A stretch of 64,000 bases of DNA from Pseudocitrobacter corydidari (lineage in GTDB: Bacteria; Pseudomonadota; Gammaproteobacteria; Enterobacterales; Enterobacteriaceae): contig NZ_CP087880.1 in assembly GCF_021172065.1 (NCBI RefSeq), forward strand, positions 4,130,583-4,194,582, written 5' to 3'. This document shows positions 43,208-52,497 of this stretch, piece after piece (positions within the stretch are counted from its first letter, which is position 1; every line of letters starts with the position of its first letter). Both the position numbers and the translations under genes were made by a program. The notes under the pieces were generated by a model, which was not told the DNA's origin, did no database searches, and saw only the letters and a program-made list of their open reading frames with translations.

Positions 43208-44311
43208 ATGAACATGAAGGGTAAAGCGTTACTGGCAGGATGTATTGCGCTGGCGTTCAGTAACATGGCTTTCGCTGAGAACATTAAAGTCGCGGTCGTG
43301 GGCGCGATGTCTGGCCCGGTTGCGCAGTATGGCGACCAGGAGTTTACCGGTGCTGAGCAGGCGGTTGCGGATATCAACGCCAAAGGCGGCATCAAGGGCA
43401 ATAAGCTGCAAATCGTAAAATATGATGATGCCTGTGACCCGAAACAGGCGGTCGCGGTAGCGAACAAAGTGGTTAACGATGGCATCAAATATGTTATCGG
43501 CCACCTTTGCTCATCCTCCACTCAGCCCGCTTCTGATATCTATGAAGATGAAGGCATTCTGATGATCACCCCGGCGGCGACCGCTCCGGAACTGACCTCA
43601 CGCGGTTATCACCTGCTGCTGCGTACCACCGGCCTGGACTCTGACCAGGGCCCAACCGCGGCGAAATATATTCTCGATAAAGTGAAGCCGCAGCGTATCG
43701 CTATCGTGCACGATAAGCAGCAGTACGGTGAAGGCCTGGCGCGTGCCGTTCAGGACAACCTGAAGAAAGGCAACGCCAACGTGGTCTTCTTTGACGGTAT
43801 TACCGCAGGCGAGAAAGACTTCTCGACCCTGGTCGCGCGTCTGAAGAAAGAGAACATCGATTTCGTCTACTTCGGCGGCTATCACCCGGAGATGGGGCAG
43901 ATCCTGCGTCAGTCTCGCGCGGCTGGCCTGAAAACTCAGTTTATGGGGCCAGAAGGCGTGGCGAACGTTTCGCTGTCTAACATCGCGGGCGACTCTGCGG
44001 AAGGTCTGTTAGTGACCAAGCCGAAGAACTATGATCAGGTTCCGGCGAACAAACCGATTGTGGATGCGATTAAAGCGAAGAAACAGGACCCGAGCGGCGC
44101 GTTCGTGTGGACCACCTATGCTGCGCTGCAATCACTGCAGGCGGGCCTGAATCAGTCTGAAGACCCGGCGGAAATCGCAAAATACCTGAAAGCGAACTCC
44201 GTAGAAACCGTGATGGGGCCGCTGTCATGGGATGAGAAGGGCGACCTGAAAGGCTTCGAGTTCGGCGTGTTTGACTGGCATGCGAACGGCACGGCGACTG
44301 ACGCCAAATAA
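43208..44311 (+). CDS. livJ: Leu/Ile/Val-binding protein LivJ
   Basis: 367-residue periplasmic binding protein for branched-chain amino acids (LIV-I system). A signal peptide of 23 residues ends FAFA/ENIKVAVVGAMSGPV; the conserved disulfide cysteines are in DDACDPKQ and IGHLCSSS. It feeds the LivHMGF transporter encoded 3 kb downstream. The frame opens 19 codons earlier, but 43208 gives the family signal peptide. It ends at a strong terminator. Confidence 0.96.
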   Translation: MNMKGKALLAGCIALAFSNMAFAENIKVAVVGAMSGPVAQYGDQEFTGAEQAVADINAKGGIKGNKLQIVKYDDACDPKQAVAVANKVVNDGIKYVIGHLCSSSTQPASDIYEDEGILMITPAATAPELTSRGYHLLLRTTGLDSDQGPTAAKYILDKVKPQRIAIVHDKQQYGEGLARAVQDNLKKGNANVVFFDGITAGEKDFSTLVARLKKENIDFVYFGGYHPEMGQILRQSRAAGLKTQFMGPEGVANVSLSNIAGDSAEGLLVTKPKNYDQVPANKPIVDAIKAKKQDPSGAFVWTTYAALQSLQAGLNQSEDPAEIAKYLKANSVETVMGPLSWDEKGDLKGFEFGVFDWHANGTATDAK

Positions 44312-44331
44312 GGCTATTCCTTGAATAATAG

Positions 44332-44360
44332 GCCTCGGTTTAGGACCGGGGCTTTTTTTT
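44332..44360 (+). terminator. livJ terminator
   Basis: GCCTCGGT and ACCGGGGC (one wobble) followed by eight T residues, 20 bases past the stop. Confidence 0.9.
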
Positions 44361-44410
44361 GCCTGTTTTTAATACAACTATTGCCAACATTGTTAACTGG
44401 CGTATAGTTG

Positions 44411-44433
44411 TTGTACGGTAATTTTCCGTACAA
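44411..44433. promoter_or_regulatory. Operator of the toxin-antitoxin operon
   Basis: TTGTACGG-TAATTTT-CCGTACAA, a perfect 8-bp inverted repeat 28 bases before the antitoxin start. An outer pair ACAACTAT (44374-44381) and ATAGTTGT (44404-44411) precedes it. RHH antitoxins of this class autorepress at such palindromes. Confidence 0.65.
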
Positions 44434-44460
44434 AATGAAGTTGAAAATTAAGAGGCTGTT

Positions 44461-44730
44461 ATGCCAGCACTAAAAAAACAGCGGATCGATCTCCGGCTGA
44501 GTGATGATGATAAAAGCATGATTGAGGAGGCTGCGGCGATCACTAATCAGTCCGTGACGCAGTTCATGCTGAACAGCGCCTCGGAAAGGGCGGCGGCTGT
44601 CATCGAAGAGCATCGACGCATCGTCTTAAATGAGGACTCCTGGAAACGCGTGATGGATGCGCTTGATACACCTCCGGAGCCGAACGAAAAACTGAAACGC
44701 GCAGCGAGACGTCTTTTAGACATGGAGTAG
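44461..44730 (+). CDS. DUF1778 ribbon-helix-helix antitoxin (TacA-like)
   Basis: 89 residues. The N-terminal RHH fold (KQRIDLRLSDDDKSMIEEAAAITNQSVTQFMLNSA) binds DNA and the acidic-helical C-terminus (VLNEDSWKRVMDALDTPPEPNEKLKRAARR) is the toxin-binding tail of TacA/KacA/AtaR-type antitoxins. It is followed three bases later by a GNAT toxin. The pair sits between livJ and panM, where E. coli has no such module. Confidence 0.9.
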   Translation: MPALKKQRIDLRLSDDDKSMIEEAAAITNQSVTQFMLNSASERAAAVIEEHRRIVLNEDSWKRVMDALDTPPEPNEKLKRAARRLLDME

Positions 44731-44733
44731 AGC

Positions 44734-45270
44734 GTGCAAGACTTGATTATTGAGATTCTCCAGGATGACGTGGAGTATGACTGGCGTCAGTTTGATTGCG
44801 GCGAAGCGTCGTTGAATCTCTTTTTGAAAGAGCATCTGCGCCGCCAGCATGATGGCAAAGTCTTGCGGGGTTATGTGCTCAGAAACAGGAATGTAGTGTT
44901 AGGGTATTACACCTTGTCCGGGAGCTGTTTTGAGCGGCTGGCGCTGCCTTCGAAATCAGGGCAGAAGAAAATTCCTTATCAGAACATCCCAAGTGTTACG
45001 TTAGGCAGGCTGGCTGTGGATAAATCGCTTCAGGGAGAAGGGTGGGGTTCGCTGCTGGTGACACATGCCATGAAAGTGGTGTATCAGGCCTCGCAGGCCG
45101 TGGGAATTTATGGCCTGTTTGTCGAAGCGCTGAATGATAAAGCCCATGCTTTTTATCTTTCGCTGGGCTTTATCCCGCTGGTTCGGGAGAATCGTCGGGC
45201 GCTGTTTTATCCTACCCAATCAATCGAGAGACTGTTTACCGCTTCTCCCACCCATCCGCCTGCGCCGTAA
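44734..45270 (+). CDS. GNAT-family toxin (TacT-like)
   Basis: 178 residues, GTG start with GGAG upstream. The acetyl-CoA loop is QGEGWG (100-105) and the catalytic tyrosine is Tyr141 (HAFYLSLGF). TacT-class toxins acetylate the amino group of aminoacyl-tRNA and stop translation. Family members usually end near SIERLF (residue 168 here); the last ten residues (TASPTHPPAP) are encoded by DNA that is also the end of convergent panM, a 35-base overlap. The native stop seems lost at the insertion boundary. Probably functional, since the active site is intact. Confidence 0.88.
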   Translation: MQDLIIEILQDDVEYDWRQFDCGEASLNLFLKEHLRRQHDGKVLRGYVLRNRNVVLGYYTLSGSCFERLALPSKSGQKKIPYQNIPSVTLGRLAVDKSLQGEGWGSLLVTHAMKVVYQASQAVGIYGLFVEALNDKAHAFYLSLGFIPLVRENRRALFYPTQSIERLFTASPTHPPAP

Positions 45271-45619
45271 AGCCCAGCGCCTGCATAAACGCCGCCATTA
45301 CGCCGCGGTCTTCCACGCCGATATCCGCCATCCACCAGCTGGATGCCTGCGCGTTATCCGCCAGCGTTTCTTCCAGCAGATATTGCCCCACGCCACGACG
45401 GCGGGTGATTTCGCGCACGCGCAGTGAGTCGAGCGTTGCCTGAGTGCCTTCGAGCGTGACGCGCACGGCGCCGAGCAGGCGCTCGTTAAAACGAGCCGCA
45501 TAAATACGGTGGTTGTCATCAAGGGCGAGCGTGTCGATGTCGTACTCCGGCCATATTTTTGCCAGATCGAGACGATCCTGTTCGCTGAAGTGCTGTAAGC
45601 GGATGATGGTCAGTTTCAT
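45236..45619 (-). CDS. panM: PanD maturation factor PanM
   Basis: 127-residue GNAT-fold protein that, with CoA or acetyl-CoA, triggers self-cleavage of PanD to active aspartate decarboxylase and so tunes pantothenate synthesis. Motif RRRGVGQYLLEE is the CoA loop. The length equals E. coli's. Start 45619 gives MKLTIIRL; 25 more codons are open upstream. Its 3' end is overlapped by the toxin gene on the other strand. Confidence 0.93.
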   Translation of the reverse strand: MKLTIIRLQHFSEQDRLDLAKIWPEYDIDTLALDDNHRIYAARFNERLLGAVRVTLEGTQATLDSLRVREITRRRGVGQYLLEETLADNAQASSWWMADIGVEDRGVMAAFMQALGFTAQADGWEKR

Positions 45620-46039
45620 TCGAAAAAATCCTGCCAAAACGGGTAACTGAGTGTACCTAATTTTCCTTTCAGGGCGATTCTGTTTTTCATCCATTCATTA
45701 GTTGATTAGTTTTTTTAGCCGGATAAAGGCAGTCTTATTCAATATGGATTGAAAAATAAGCAGTGTTTTACCCTGAAAAGTAGTGATTTATTCCGCCTTA
45801 TGTACCGTTATTTTATGCTGAATTCTGGACTTTTTTTGTTTATCTCGGCAGAAATACAGAATATTATCTCTGCTTAATAGACTGAAAAATAGAGATTTTA
45901 GTCTGGTTATAGCCAAAAAACTGCGCTAAACCATTAAAGAGACTGGTAAAAATAGCGTTGTTTAAAAAAAGAACAAAGTGCGTTTTAACCATAAAACTAC
46001 AAAATAAATAAATCACGTCACGAGTGGGGATCCATAAAA
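45620..46039. other. AT-rich panM/livK divergent control region
   Basis: A 420-base gap much richer in A/T than its flanks, with poly-T and poly-A runs and an imperfect inverted repeat AGACTGAAAAAT...ATTTTAGTCT (45879-45904). It must hold the panM and livK promoters; E. coli livK is repressed by Lrp. No gene is supported. Confidence 0.6.
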
Positions 46040-47149
46040 ATGAGACCGAATGCGAAAACAGCGATCGCAGGGTTGATCGCACTGGCAATGTCGCATGTTG
46101 CGATGGCAGAGGATATTAAAGTCGCCGTAGTCGGCGCGATGTCTGGCCCGGTCGCCCAGTGGGGCGACATGGAGTTCAACGGCGCGCGGCAGGCGATTAA
46201 AGACATCAACGCCAAAGGCGGCATTAAAGGCAACAAACTGGTTGGCGTGGAGTATGACGACGCGTGCGACCCGAAACAGGCCGTTGCCGTGGCCAACAAA
46301 ATCGTCAACGACGGCATTCAGTACGTTATCGGTCACCTCTGCTCCTCCTCCACGCAGCCGGCTTCCGACATCTATGAAGATGAAGGCATTCTGATGATCA
46401 CGCCGGGCGCAACTAACCCGGAACTGACGCAGCGTGGCTATCAGCACATCATGCGTACCGCCGGTCTCGACTCCTCTCAGGGCCCGACCGCCGCGAAATA
46501 TATTCTGGAGAAGGTGAAACCGCAGCGTATTGCCATCATCCACGACAAACAGCAGTACGGTGAAGGCCTGGCGCGTTCCGTACAGGACGGCCTGAAAGCG
46601 GGTAAAGCCAATATTGTCTTCTTTGACGGTATTACTGCGGGTGAGAAAGATTTCTCGGCGCTGATCGCACGCCTGAAAAAAGAGAATATCGATTTCGTTT
46701 ACTTCGGCGGCTACTACCCGGAAATGGGCCAGATGCTGCGCCAGGCGCGTTCCGTCGGCCTGAAAACCCTGTTTATGGGCCCGGAAGGCGTGGGTAACGC
46801 ATCACTCTCTAACATCGCGGGCGATGCCGGGGAAGGGATGCTGGTAACGATGCCGAAACGCTATGACCAGGAACCGGCCAACAAAGCGATTGTGGATGCC
46901 CTGAAGGCGCAGAAGAAAGATCCGAGCGGCCCGTACGTGTGGATCACCTACGCGGCGGTGCAGTCTCTGGCAACCGCGATGGAGCGTACCGGCAGCGATG
47001 AGCCGCTGGCGCTGGTCAAAGATTTGAAAGCAAACGGTGCGAACACCGTGATTGGGCCGCTGAAATGGGATGAAAAAGGCGATCTGAAGGGATTTGAGTT
47101 TGGTGTCTTCCAGTGGCACGCCGACGGCTCATCAACCCCGGCGAAGTAA
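46040..47149 (+). CDS. livK: Leucine-specific binding protein LivK
   Basis: 369-residue periplasmic binding protein, paralogue of LivJ (same VAVVGAMSGPVAQ, DDACDPKQAVAVANK and GHLCSSSTQPASD blocks). The signal peptide ends SHVAMA near residue 23. It prefers leucine in E. coli. First gene of livKHMGF. Confidence 0.96.
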   Translation: MRPNAKTAIAGLIALAMSHVAMAEDIKVAVVGAMSGPVAQWGDMEFNGARQAIKDINAKGGIKGNKLVGVEYDDACDPKQAVAVANKIVNDGIQYVIGHLCSSSTQPASDIYEDEGILMITPGATNPELTQRGYQHIMRTAGLDSSQGPTAAKYILEKVKPQRIAIIHDKQQYGEGLARSVQDGLKAGKANIVFFDGITAGEKDFSALIARLKKENIDFVYFGGYYPEMGQMLRQARSVGLKTLFMGPEGVGNASLSNIAGDAGEGMLVTMPKRYDQEPANKAIVDALKAQKKDPSGPYVWITYAAVQSLATAMERTGSDEPLALVKDLKANGANTVIGPLKWDEKGDLKGFEFGVFQWHADGSSTPAK

Positions 47150-47160
47150 CTGTCATCCCA

Positions 47161-47185
47161 CCCTCCGGGCGCAACACCCGGAGGG
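47161..47185 (+). terminator. Hairpin between livK and livH
   Basis: CCCTCCGGG and CCCGGAGGG form a perfect 9-bp stem with a 7-base loop, without a T-run. It probably lowers read-through or protects the livK message, so that binding protein exceeds permease. Confidence 0.6.
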
Positions 47186-47203
47186 GTTGAAAAAGGTCAT
47201 TCT

Positions 47204-48130
47204 ATGTCAGAGCAGTTTCTCTATTTCATGCAGCAGATGTTTAACGGCGTTACGCTGGGAAGCACCTATGCATTGATCGCCATCGGTTACACCATGGTTT
47301 ACGGCATTATCGGCATGATTAACTTCGCCCACGGCGAGGTGTATATGATCGGTAGCTATGTCTCCTTTATGATCATCGCCGCCCTGATGATGATGGGTAT
47401 TGATACCAGCTGGCTGCTGGTTGCCGCCGGGTTTATTGGCGCGATTATTATCGCCAGCGCCTACGGCTGGAGTATTGAACGCGTCGCGTATCGCCCGGTG
47501 CGTAACTCCAAGCGCCTGATCGCGCTGATCTCCGCCATCGGGATGTCCATCTTCCTGCAAAACTACGTCAGCCTGACGGAAGGTTCGCGCGACGTCGCGC
47601 TGCCGAGTCTGTTTAACGGTCAGTGGACGATTGGCAGCAGCGAAAACTTCTCGGCCAGCATCACCACCATGCAGTTGGTTATCTGGATTGTGACCTTTAT
47701 TTCCATGCTGGCGCTGACGCTGTTTATCCGCTATTCCCGCATGGGCCGTGCCTGCCGCGCCTGTTCGGAAGACCTGAAAATGGCGAGCCTGCTGGGTATC
47801 AACACGGACCGCGTGATTGCACTCACCTTCGTAATTGGTGCGGCAATGGCGGCGGTAGCGGGTGTGCTGCTCGGCCAGTTCTACGGCGTGATTAACCCGT
47901 ATATCGGCTTTATGGCCGGTATGAAAGCCTTTACCGCGGCGGTACTGGGGGGTATCGGCAGTATTCCTGGCGCGATGATTGGCGGCCTGATCCTCGGTAT
48001 CGCCGAGGCGCTCTCTTCTGCTTATTTGAGTACGGAATACAAAGACGTGGTGTCGTTCGCCCTGCTGATTCTGGTGCTGCTGGTGATGCCGACCGGTATT
48101 CTGGGTCGCCCGGAGGTAGAGAAAGTATGA
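47204..48130 (+). CDS. livH: Branched-chain amino acid permease LivH
   Basis: 308-residue inner-membrane subunit with about eight segments. Family stretches ALIAIGYTMVYGIIGMINFAHGEVYMIG and KAFTAAVLGGIGSIPGAMIGG are present. Pairs with LivM. It overlaps livM by four bases. Confidence 0.96.
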   Translation: MSEQFLYFMQQMFNGVTLGSTYALIAIGYTMVYGIIGMINFAHGEVYMIGSYVSFMIIAALMMMGIDTSWLLVAAGFIGAIIIASAYGWSIERVAYRPVRNSKRLIALISAIGMSIFLQNYVSLTEGSRDVALPSLFNGQWTIGSSENFSASITTMQLVIWIVTFISMLALTLFIRYSRMGRACRACSEDLKMASLLGINTDRVIALTFVIGAAMAAVAGVLLGQFYGVINPYIGFMAGMKAFTAAVLGGIGSIPGAMIGGLILGIAEALSSAYLSTEYKDVVSFALLILVLLVMPTGILGRPEVEKV

Positions 48131-49404
48131 AACCGATGCATTTTGCAATGGCGCTGCTCTCTGCCGTCATGTTCTTTATTCTGGCGGGCGTCTTTATGGG
48201 CGTTCAGTTACAACTGGATGGCACCAAACTGGTGGTGGGCTCGGCGGCGGATATTCGCTGGCAGTGGGTTTACATCGGTACGGCGGTGGTCTTCTTCTTC
48301 CAGTTGCTGCGTCCTGTTTTCCAGAACACCCTGAAAAACGTCTCCGGGCCGAAGTTTGTTCTGCCGGCGATTGACGGCTCCACCGTTAAACAGAAACTGT
48401 TCCTCGTGGCGCTGCTGGTGATTGCCGTGGCGTGGCCGTTTATGGTTTCGCGCGGTACGGTCGATATCGCCACCCTGACCATGATTTATATCATTCTCGG
48501 CCTCGGGCTGAACGTGGTGGTTGGCCTCTCTGGCCTGCTGGTGCTGGGCTATGGCGGCTTTTATGCTATCGGCGCGTATACCTTTGCGCTGTTGAACCAC
48601 TATTACGGGCTTGGTTTCTGGACCTGTTTACCGTTGGCGGGGCTGGTTTCGGCGGCGGCGGGCTTCCTGCTTGGCTTCCCGGTGCTGCGTTTGCGCGGTG
48701 ATTATCTGGCGATTGTCACCTTAGGCTTTGGGGAAATCGTTCGCATTCTGCTGCTCAATAATACCGAAGTGACCGGTGGCCCGAACGGGATCAGCCAGAT
48801 CCCTAAACCGACCTTCTTCGGTCTGGAGTTCAGCCGTTCCGCGCGTGAAGGCGGCTGGGATACCTTCAGCAACTTCTTTGGCGTAAAGTACGACCCGTCC
48901 GACCGCGTGATCTGGCTCTATCTGGTGGCGCTGCTGCTGGTGGTGTTCTCGCTGTTCGTGATTAACCGCCTGCTGCGTATGCCGCTGGGCCGTGCGTGGG
49001 AAGCGCTGCGTGAAGATGAAATCGCCTGCCGCTCGCTGGGCCTGAGCCCGACGCGCATCAAGCTGACCGCCTTTACCATCAGCGCCGCGTTTGCCGGTTT
49101 TGCCGGTACGCTGTTTGCCGCACGCCAGGGCTTTGTCAGCCCGGAATCGTTCACCTTCGCCGAATCCGCTTTCGTGCTGGCGATTGTGGTTCTGGGCGGA
49201 ATGGGCTCGCAGTTTGCGGTTATTCTCGCGGCGATTCTGCTGGTGGTCTCGCGTGAACTGATGCGCGACTTTAATGAATACAGCATGTTAATGCTGGGTG
49301 GTTTGATGGTGCTGATGATGATCTGGCGTCCGCAGGGCTTGCTGCCGATGACCCGTGTGCAGATGAAGTTGAAAAACGGGAAAGCGAAAGGAGAGCAGGC
49401 ATGA
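48127..49404 (+). CDS. livM: Branched-chain amino acid permease LivM
   Basis: 425-residue membrane subunit with about ten segments, including GLGLNVVVGLSGLLVLGYGGFYAIGAY and GENSARTIN-like loop EALREDEIACRSLGLSPTRIKL, the contact with the ATPases. Overlaps livH and livG by four bases each. Confidence 0.96.
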   Translation: MKPMHFAMALLSAVMFFILAGVFMGVQLQLDGTKLVVGSAADIRWQWVYIGTAVVFFFQLLRPVFQNTLKNVSGPKFVLPAIDGSTVKQKLFLVALLVIAVAWPFMVSRGTVDIATLTMIYIILGLGLNVVVGLSGLLVLGYGGFYAIGAYTFALLNHYYGLGFWTCLPLAGLVSAAAGFLLGFPVLRLRGDYLAIVTLGFGEIVRILLLNNTEVTGGPNGISQIPKPTFFGLEFSRSAREGGWDTFSNFFGVKYDPSDRVIWLYLVALLLVVFSLFVINRLLRMPLGRAWEALREDEIACRSLGLSPTRIKLTAFTISAAFAGFAGTLFAARQGFVSPESFTFAESAFVLAIVVLGGMGSQFAVILAAILLVVSRELMRDFNEYSMLMLGGLMVLMMIWRPQGLLPMTRVQMKLKNGKAKGEQA

Positions 49405-50168
49405 GTCAGCCATTATTATCCGTTAGCGGCCTGATGATGCGTTTTGGCGGCCTGCTGGCGGTCAACAACGTCAATCTGGAGCTGCATCCGCAGGAGATTG
49501 TCTCCCTGATTGGCCCGAACGGCGCGGGGAAAACTACGGTCTTTAACTGTCTGACCGGCTTCTACAAACCGACGGGCGGCACCATCATGCTGCGCGACCA
49601 GCATCTGGAAGGGCTTCCGGGCCAGCAAATCGCCCGTATGGGCGTGGTGCGTACCTTCCAACACGTGCGCCTGTTCCGCGAAATGACGGTGATTGAAAAC
49701 CTGCTGGTGGCACAGCATCAGCAGCTGAAAACCGGCGTTTTCTCCGGCCTGCTGAAAACTCCGTCATTCCGCCGTGCTCAGAGCGAAGCGCTCGATCGCG
49801 CCGCGACCTGGCTTGAGCGTATTGGCCTGCTGGAACACGCCAACCGTCAGGCGAGCAACCTGGCCTACGGTGACCAGCGTCGTCTGGAGATCGCCCGCTG
49901 CATGGTCACGCAGCCGGAAATTCTGATGCTCGATGAACCCGCTGCGGGCCTCAACCCGAAAGAGACCAAAGAGCTGGACGAACTGATTGCCGAACTGCGT
50001 AACGCGCACAACACCACCATTCTGCTGATTGAGCATGACATGAAGCTGGTGATGGGTATTTCGGACCGCATCTACGTGGTGAACCAGGGCACGCCGCTGG
50101 CGAACGGTACGCCGGAGCAAATTCGTAATAACCCGGACGTCATTCGTGCGTATTTAGGTGAGGCATAA
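49401..50168 (+). CDS. livG: Branched-chain amino acid ATPase LivG
   Basis: 255-residue ABC ATPase: Walker A GPNGAGKTT, the LivG-type signature LAYGDQRRLEIAR in place of LSGGQ, Walker B ILMLDEPAAGLNP, switch histidine in IEHDMK. Forms a heterodimer with LivF. Confidence 0.96.
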   Translation: MSQPLLSVSGLMMRFGGLLAVNNVNLELHPQEIVSLIGPNGAGKTTVFNCLTGFYKPTGGTIMLRDQHLEGLPGQQIARMGVVRTFQHVRLFREMTVIENLLVAQHQQLKTGVFSGLLKTPSFRRAQSEALDRAATWLERIGLLEHANRQASNLAYGDQRRLEIARCMVTQPEILMLDEPAAGLNPKETKELDELIAELRNAHNTTILLIEHDMKLVMGISDRIYVVNQGTPLANGTPEQIRNNPDVIRAYLGEA

Positions 50169-50169
50169 A

Positions 50170-50883
50170 ATGGAAAAAGTCATGTTGTCTTTTGACAAGG
50201 TCAATGCCCACTACGGCAAGATTCAGGCGCTGCATGAGGTGAGTCTGCATATCAATCAGGGCGAAATCGTCACCCTGATTGGTGCCAACGGCGCGGGGAA
50301 AACCACGCTGCTGGGCACGCTGTGCGGCGACCCGCGCGCCACCAGCGGGCGCATCGTCTTTGATGATAAAGACATTACCGACTGGCAAACCGCGAAAATT
50401 ATGCGCGAAGCGGTAGCGATTGTCCCGGAAGGGCGTCGCGTCTTCTCGCGCATGACGGTGGAAGAGAACCTGGCGATGGGCGGCTTCTTTGCCGAACGCG
50501 ACCAGTTCCAGGAGCGTATTAAGTGGGTATACGAACTCTTCCCGCGTCTGCACGAGCGCCGAATTCAGCGTGCGGGTACGATGTCCGGCGGTGAACAGCA
50601 GATGCTGGCGATTGGTCGCGCGCTGATGAGCAACCCGCGCCTGTTGCTGCTGGATGAGCCTTCGCTTGGCCTGGCGCCAATCATTATTCAGCAGATTTTC
50701 GACACAATCGAACAACTGCGCGAGCAGGGGATGACCATCTTCCTCGTCGAGCAGAACGCCAACCAGGCACTGAAACTCGCTGACCGCGGCTACGTGCTCG
50801 AAAACGGCCATGTGGTGCTCGAAGATACCGGCGATGCCCTGCTGGCGAACGAAGCGGTAAGAAGCGCGTATTTGGGCGGTTAA
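50170..50883 (+). CDS. livF: Branched-chain amino acid ATPase LivF
   Basis: 237-residue ABC ATPase: Walker A GANGAGKTT, signature MSGGEQQML, Walker B LLLLDEPSLGLAP. Start 50170 is one base after the livG stop and gives MEKVMLSF; four codons are open further upstream. Last gene of the operon, followed by a BIME. Confidence 0.96.
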   Translation: MEKVMLSFDKVNAHYGKIQALHEVSLHINQGEIVTLIGANGAGKTTLLGTLCGDPRATSGRIVFDDKDITDWQTAKIMREAVAIVPEGRRVFSRMTVEENLAMGGFFAERDQFQERIKWVYELFPRLHERRIQRAGTMSGGEQQMLAIGRALMSNPRLLLLDEPSLGLAPIIIQQIFDTIEQLREQGMTIFLVEQNANQALKLADRGYVLENGHVVLEDTGDALLANEAVRSAYLGG

Positions 50884-50890
50884 CGCACAT

Positions 50891-50966
50891 GCCCGGTGGC
50901 GCTGCGCTTACCGGGCCTACAATATCAATACTCATCAGGCCGGGTAAGGCGTCGTCGCCACCCGGC
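50891..50966. repeat. BIME between livF and ugpB
   Basis: Two inverted REP units (50891-50920, 50938-50966). The rest of the 289-base gap is AT-rich near 51060-51095 and holds the ugpB promoter. A clear PhoB box was not found, although E. coli ugpB is PhoB-controlled. Confidence 0.8.
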
Positions 50967-51172
50967 TTTATTGTGCCTGAATCGTACCTATACGTGCCCC
51001 ACCTCCCATTTTCCTGTCACCGCAGCGTCATCGTCTTGCCATCCCTCTGACGCCTGACTATCTTTTTTTTGTAATAAAAACGTTATTTTTCTGTAATTCG
51101 AGCATGTCATGTTACCCCCGCGAGCATAAAACGCGTGAAATCGCGCATTCGAAACAACAAGAGAGATAATCA

Positions 51173-52489
51173 ATGAAACTGTTACGACATACAGCCTCAG
51201 GATTGGCGCTCAGTCTGGTATTTGTTGGCCAGGCGCTGGCAGTGACTAACATTCCGTTCTGGCATTCGATGGAAGGGGAGTTGGGTAAAGAAGTTGATTC
51301 TCTGGCGCAGCGTTTCAATGCCGCCAACCCGGATTACAAAATTGTGCCTATCTACAAGGGCAACTACGAACAGAACCTGAGCGCGGGTATCGCCGCGTTC
51401 CGTACCGGGAATGCGCCGGCGATTTTGCAGGTGTATGAAGTGGGCACCGCCACAATGATGGCGTCGAAAGCCATCAAGCCGGTGTATGAGGTGTTTAAAG
51501 ACGCCGGGATTAACTTTGATGAGTCGCAGTTTGTGCCGACGATTTCCGGTTATTACTCCGATGCGAAAACCGGGCATCTCCTTTCTCAGCCATTTAACAG
51601 CTCCACGCCTGTTCTCTACTACAACAAAGACGCCTTCAAAAAAGCGGGCCTGGACCCGGAGCAGCCGCCGAAAACCTGGCAGGACTTAGCGGCCTATACC
51701 GAAAAACTGAAAGCGGCGGGAATGAAGTGCGGCTACGCCAGCGGCTGGCAGGGGTGGATCCAACTGGAAAACTTCAGCGCCTGGAACGGCCTGCCGTTTG
51801 CCAGCAAAAACAATGGTTTTGACGGCACGGATGCGGTGCTGGAATTCAACAAACCGGAGCAGGTGAAACATATCGCGCTGTTGCAGGAGATGAACAAGAA
51901 GGGCGATTTCAGCTACGTGGGCCGTAAAGACGAATCGACCGAGAAGTTCTATAACGGCGATTGCGCGATGACCACCGCGTCGTCGGGTTCCCTGGCGAAC
52001 ATCCGTCAGTACGCCAAATTCAACTACGGCGTGGGCATGATGCCGTACGATGCCGACGCCAAAGGCGCGCCGCAAAACGCCATTATTGGCGGGGCAAGTC
52101 TGTGGGTGATGCAGGGTAAAGACAAAGAAACCTACACCGGGGTGGCGAAGTTCCTCGAATTCCTGGCGAAGCCGGAAAACGCCGCCGAATGGCATCAGAA
52201 AACCGGTTATCTGCCGATCACTACCGCTGCCTATGACCTGACCCGCGAGCAGGGCTACTACGACAAGAACCCGGGTGCAGACACCGCCACGCGTCAGATG
52301 CTGAACAAGCCGCCGCTGCCGTTCACCAAAGGGCTGCGTCTGGGCAACATGCCGCAGATCCGCGTCATTGTCGATGAAGAACTGGAAAGCGTGTGGACCG
52401 GTAAGAAAACGCCTCAGCAGGCGCTGGATTCTGCCGTCGAGCGCGGGAACCAGTTGCTGCGTCGTTTTGAGAAATCGACGAAGTCTTAA
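51173..52489 (+). CDS. ugpB: Glycerol-3-phosphate-binding protein UgpB
   Basis: 438-residue periplasmic binding protein for sn-glycerol-3-phosphate and glycerophosphodiesters. The signal peptide ends GQALA near residue 23; the mature part has NIPFWHSMEGELGKEV and SGWQGWIQLENFSAWNG typical of UgpB. A REP pair separates it from ugpA. Confidence 0.96.
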   Translation: MKLLRHTASGLALSLVFVGQALAVTNIPFWHSMEGELGKEVDSLAQRFNAANPDYKIVPIYKGNYEQNLSAGIAAFRTGNAPAILQVYEVGTATMMASKAIKPVYEVFKDAGINFDESQFVPTISGYYSDAKTGHLLSQPFNSSTPVLYYNKDAFKKAGLDPEQPPKTWQDLAAYTEKLKAAGMKCGYASGWQGWIQLENFSAWNGLPFASKNNGFDGTDAVLEFNKPEQVKHIALLQEMNKKGDFSYVGRKDESTEKFYNGDCAMTTASSGSLANIRQYAKFNYGVGMMPYDADAKGAPQNAIIGGASLWVMQGKDKETYTGVAKFLEFLAKPENAAEWHQKTGYLPITTAAYDLTREQGYYDKNPGADTATRQMLNKPPLPFTKGLRLGNMPQIRVIVDEELESVWTGKKTPQQALDSAVERGNQLLRRFEKSTKS

Positions 52490-52497
52490 TGTGAAAT

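Noticed and set aside
51092..51112. PhoB box upstream of ugpB
   Set aside because: CTGTAAT and ATGTCAT are present but 13 rather than 11 bases apart. Regulation by PhoB is expected from E. coli but this site is too weak to annotate.
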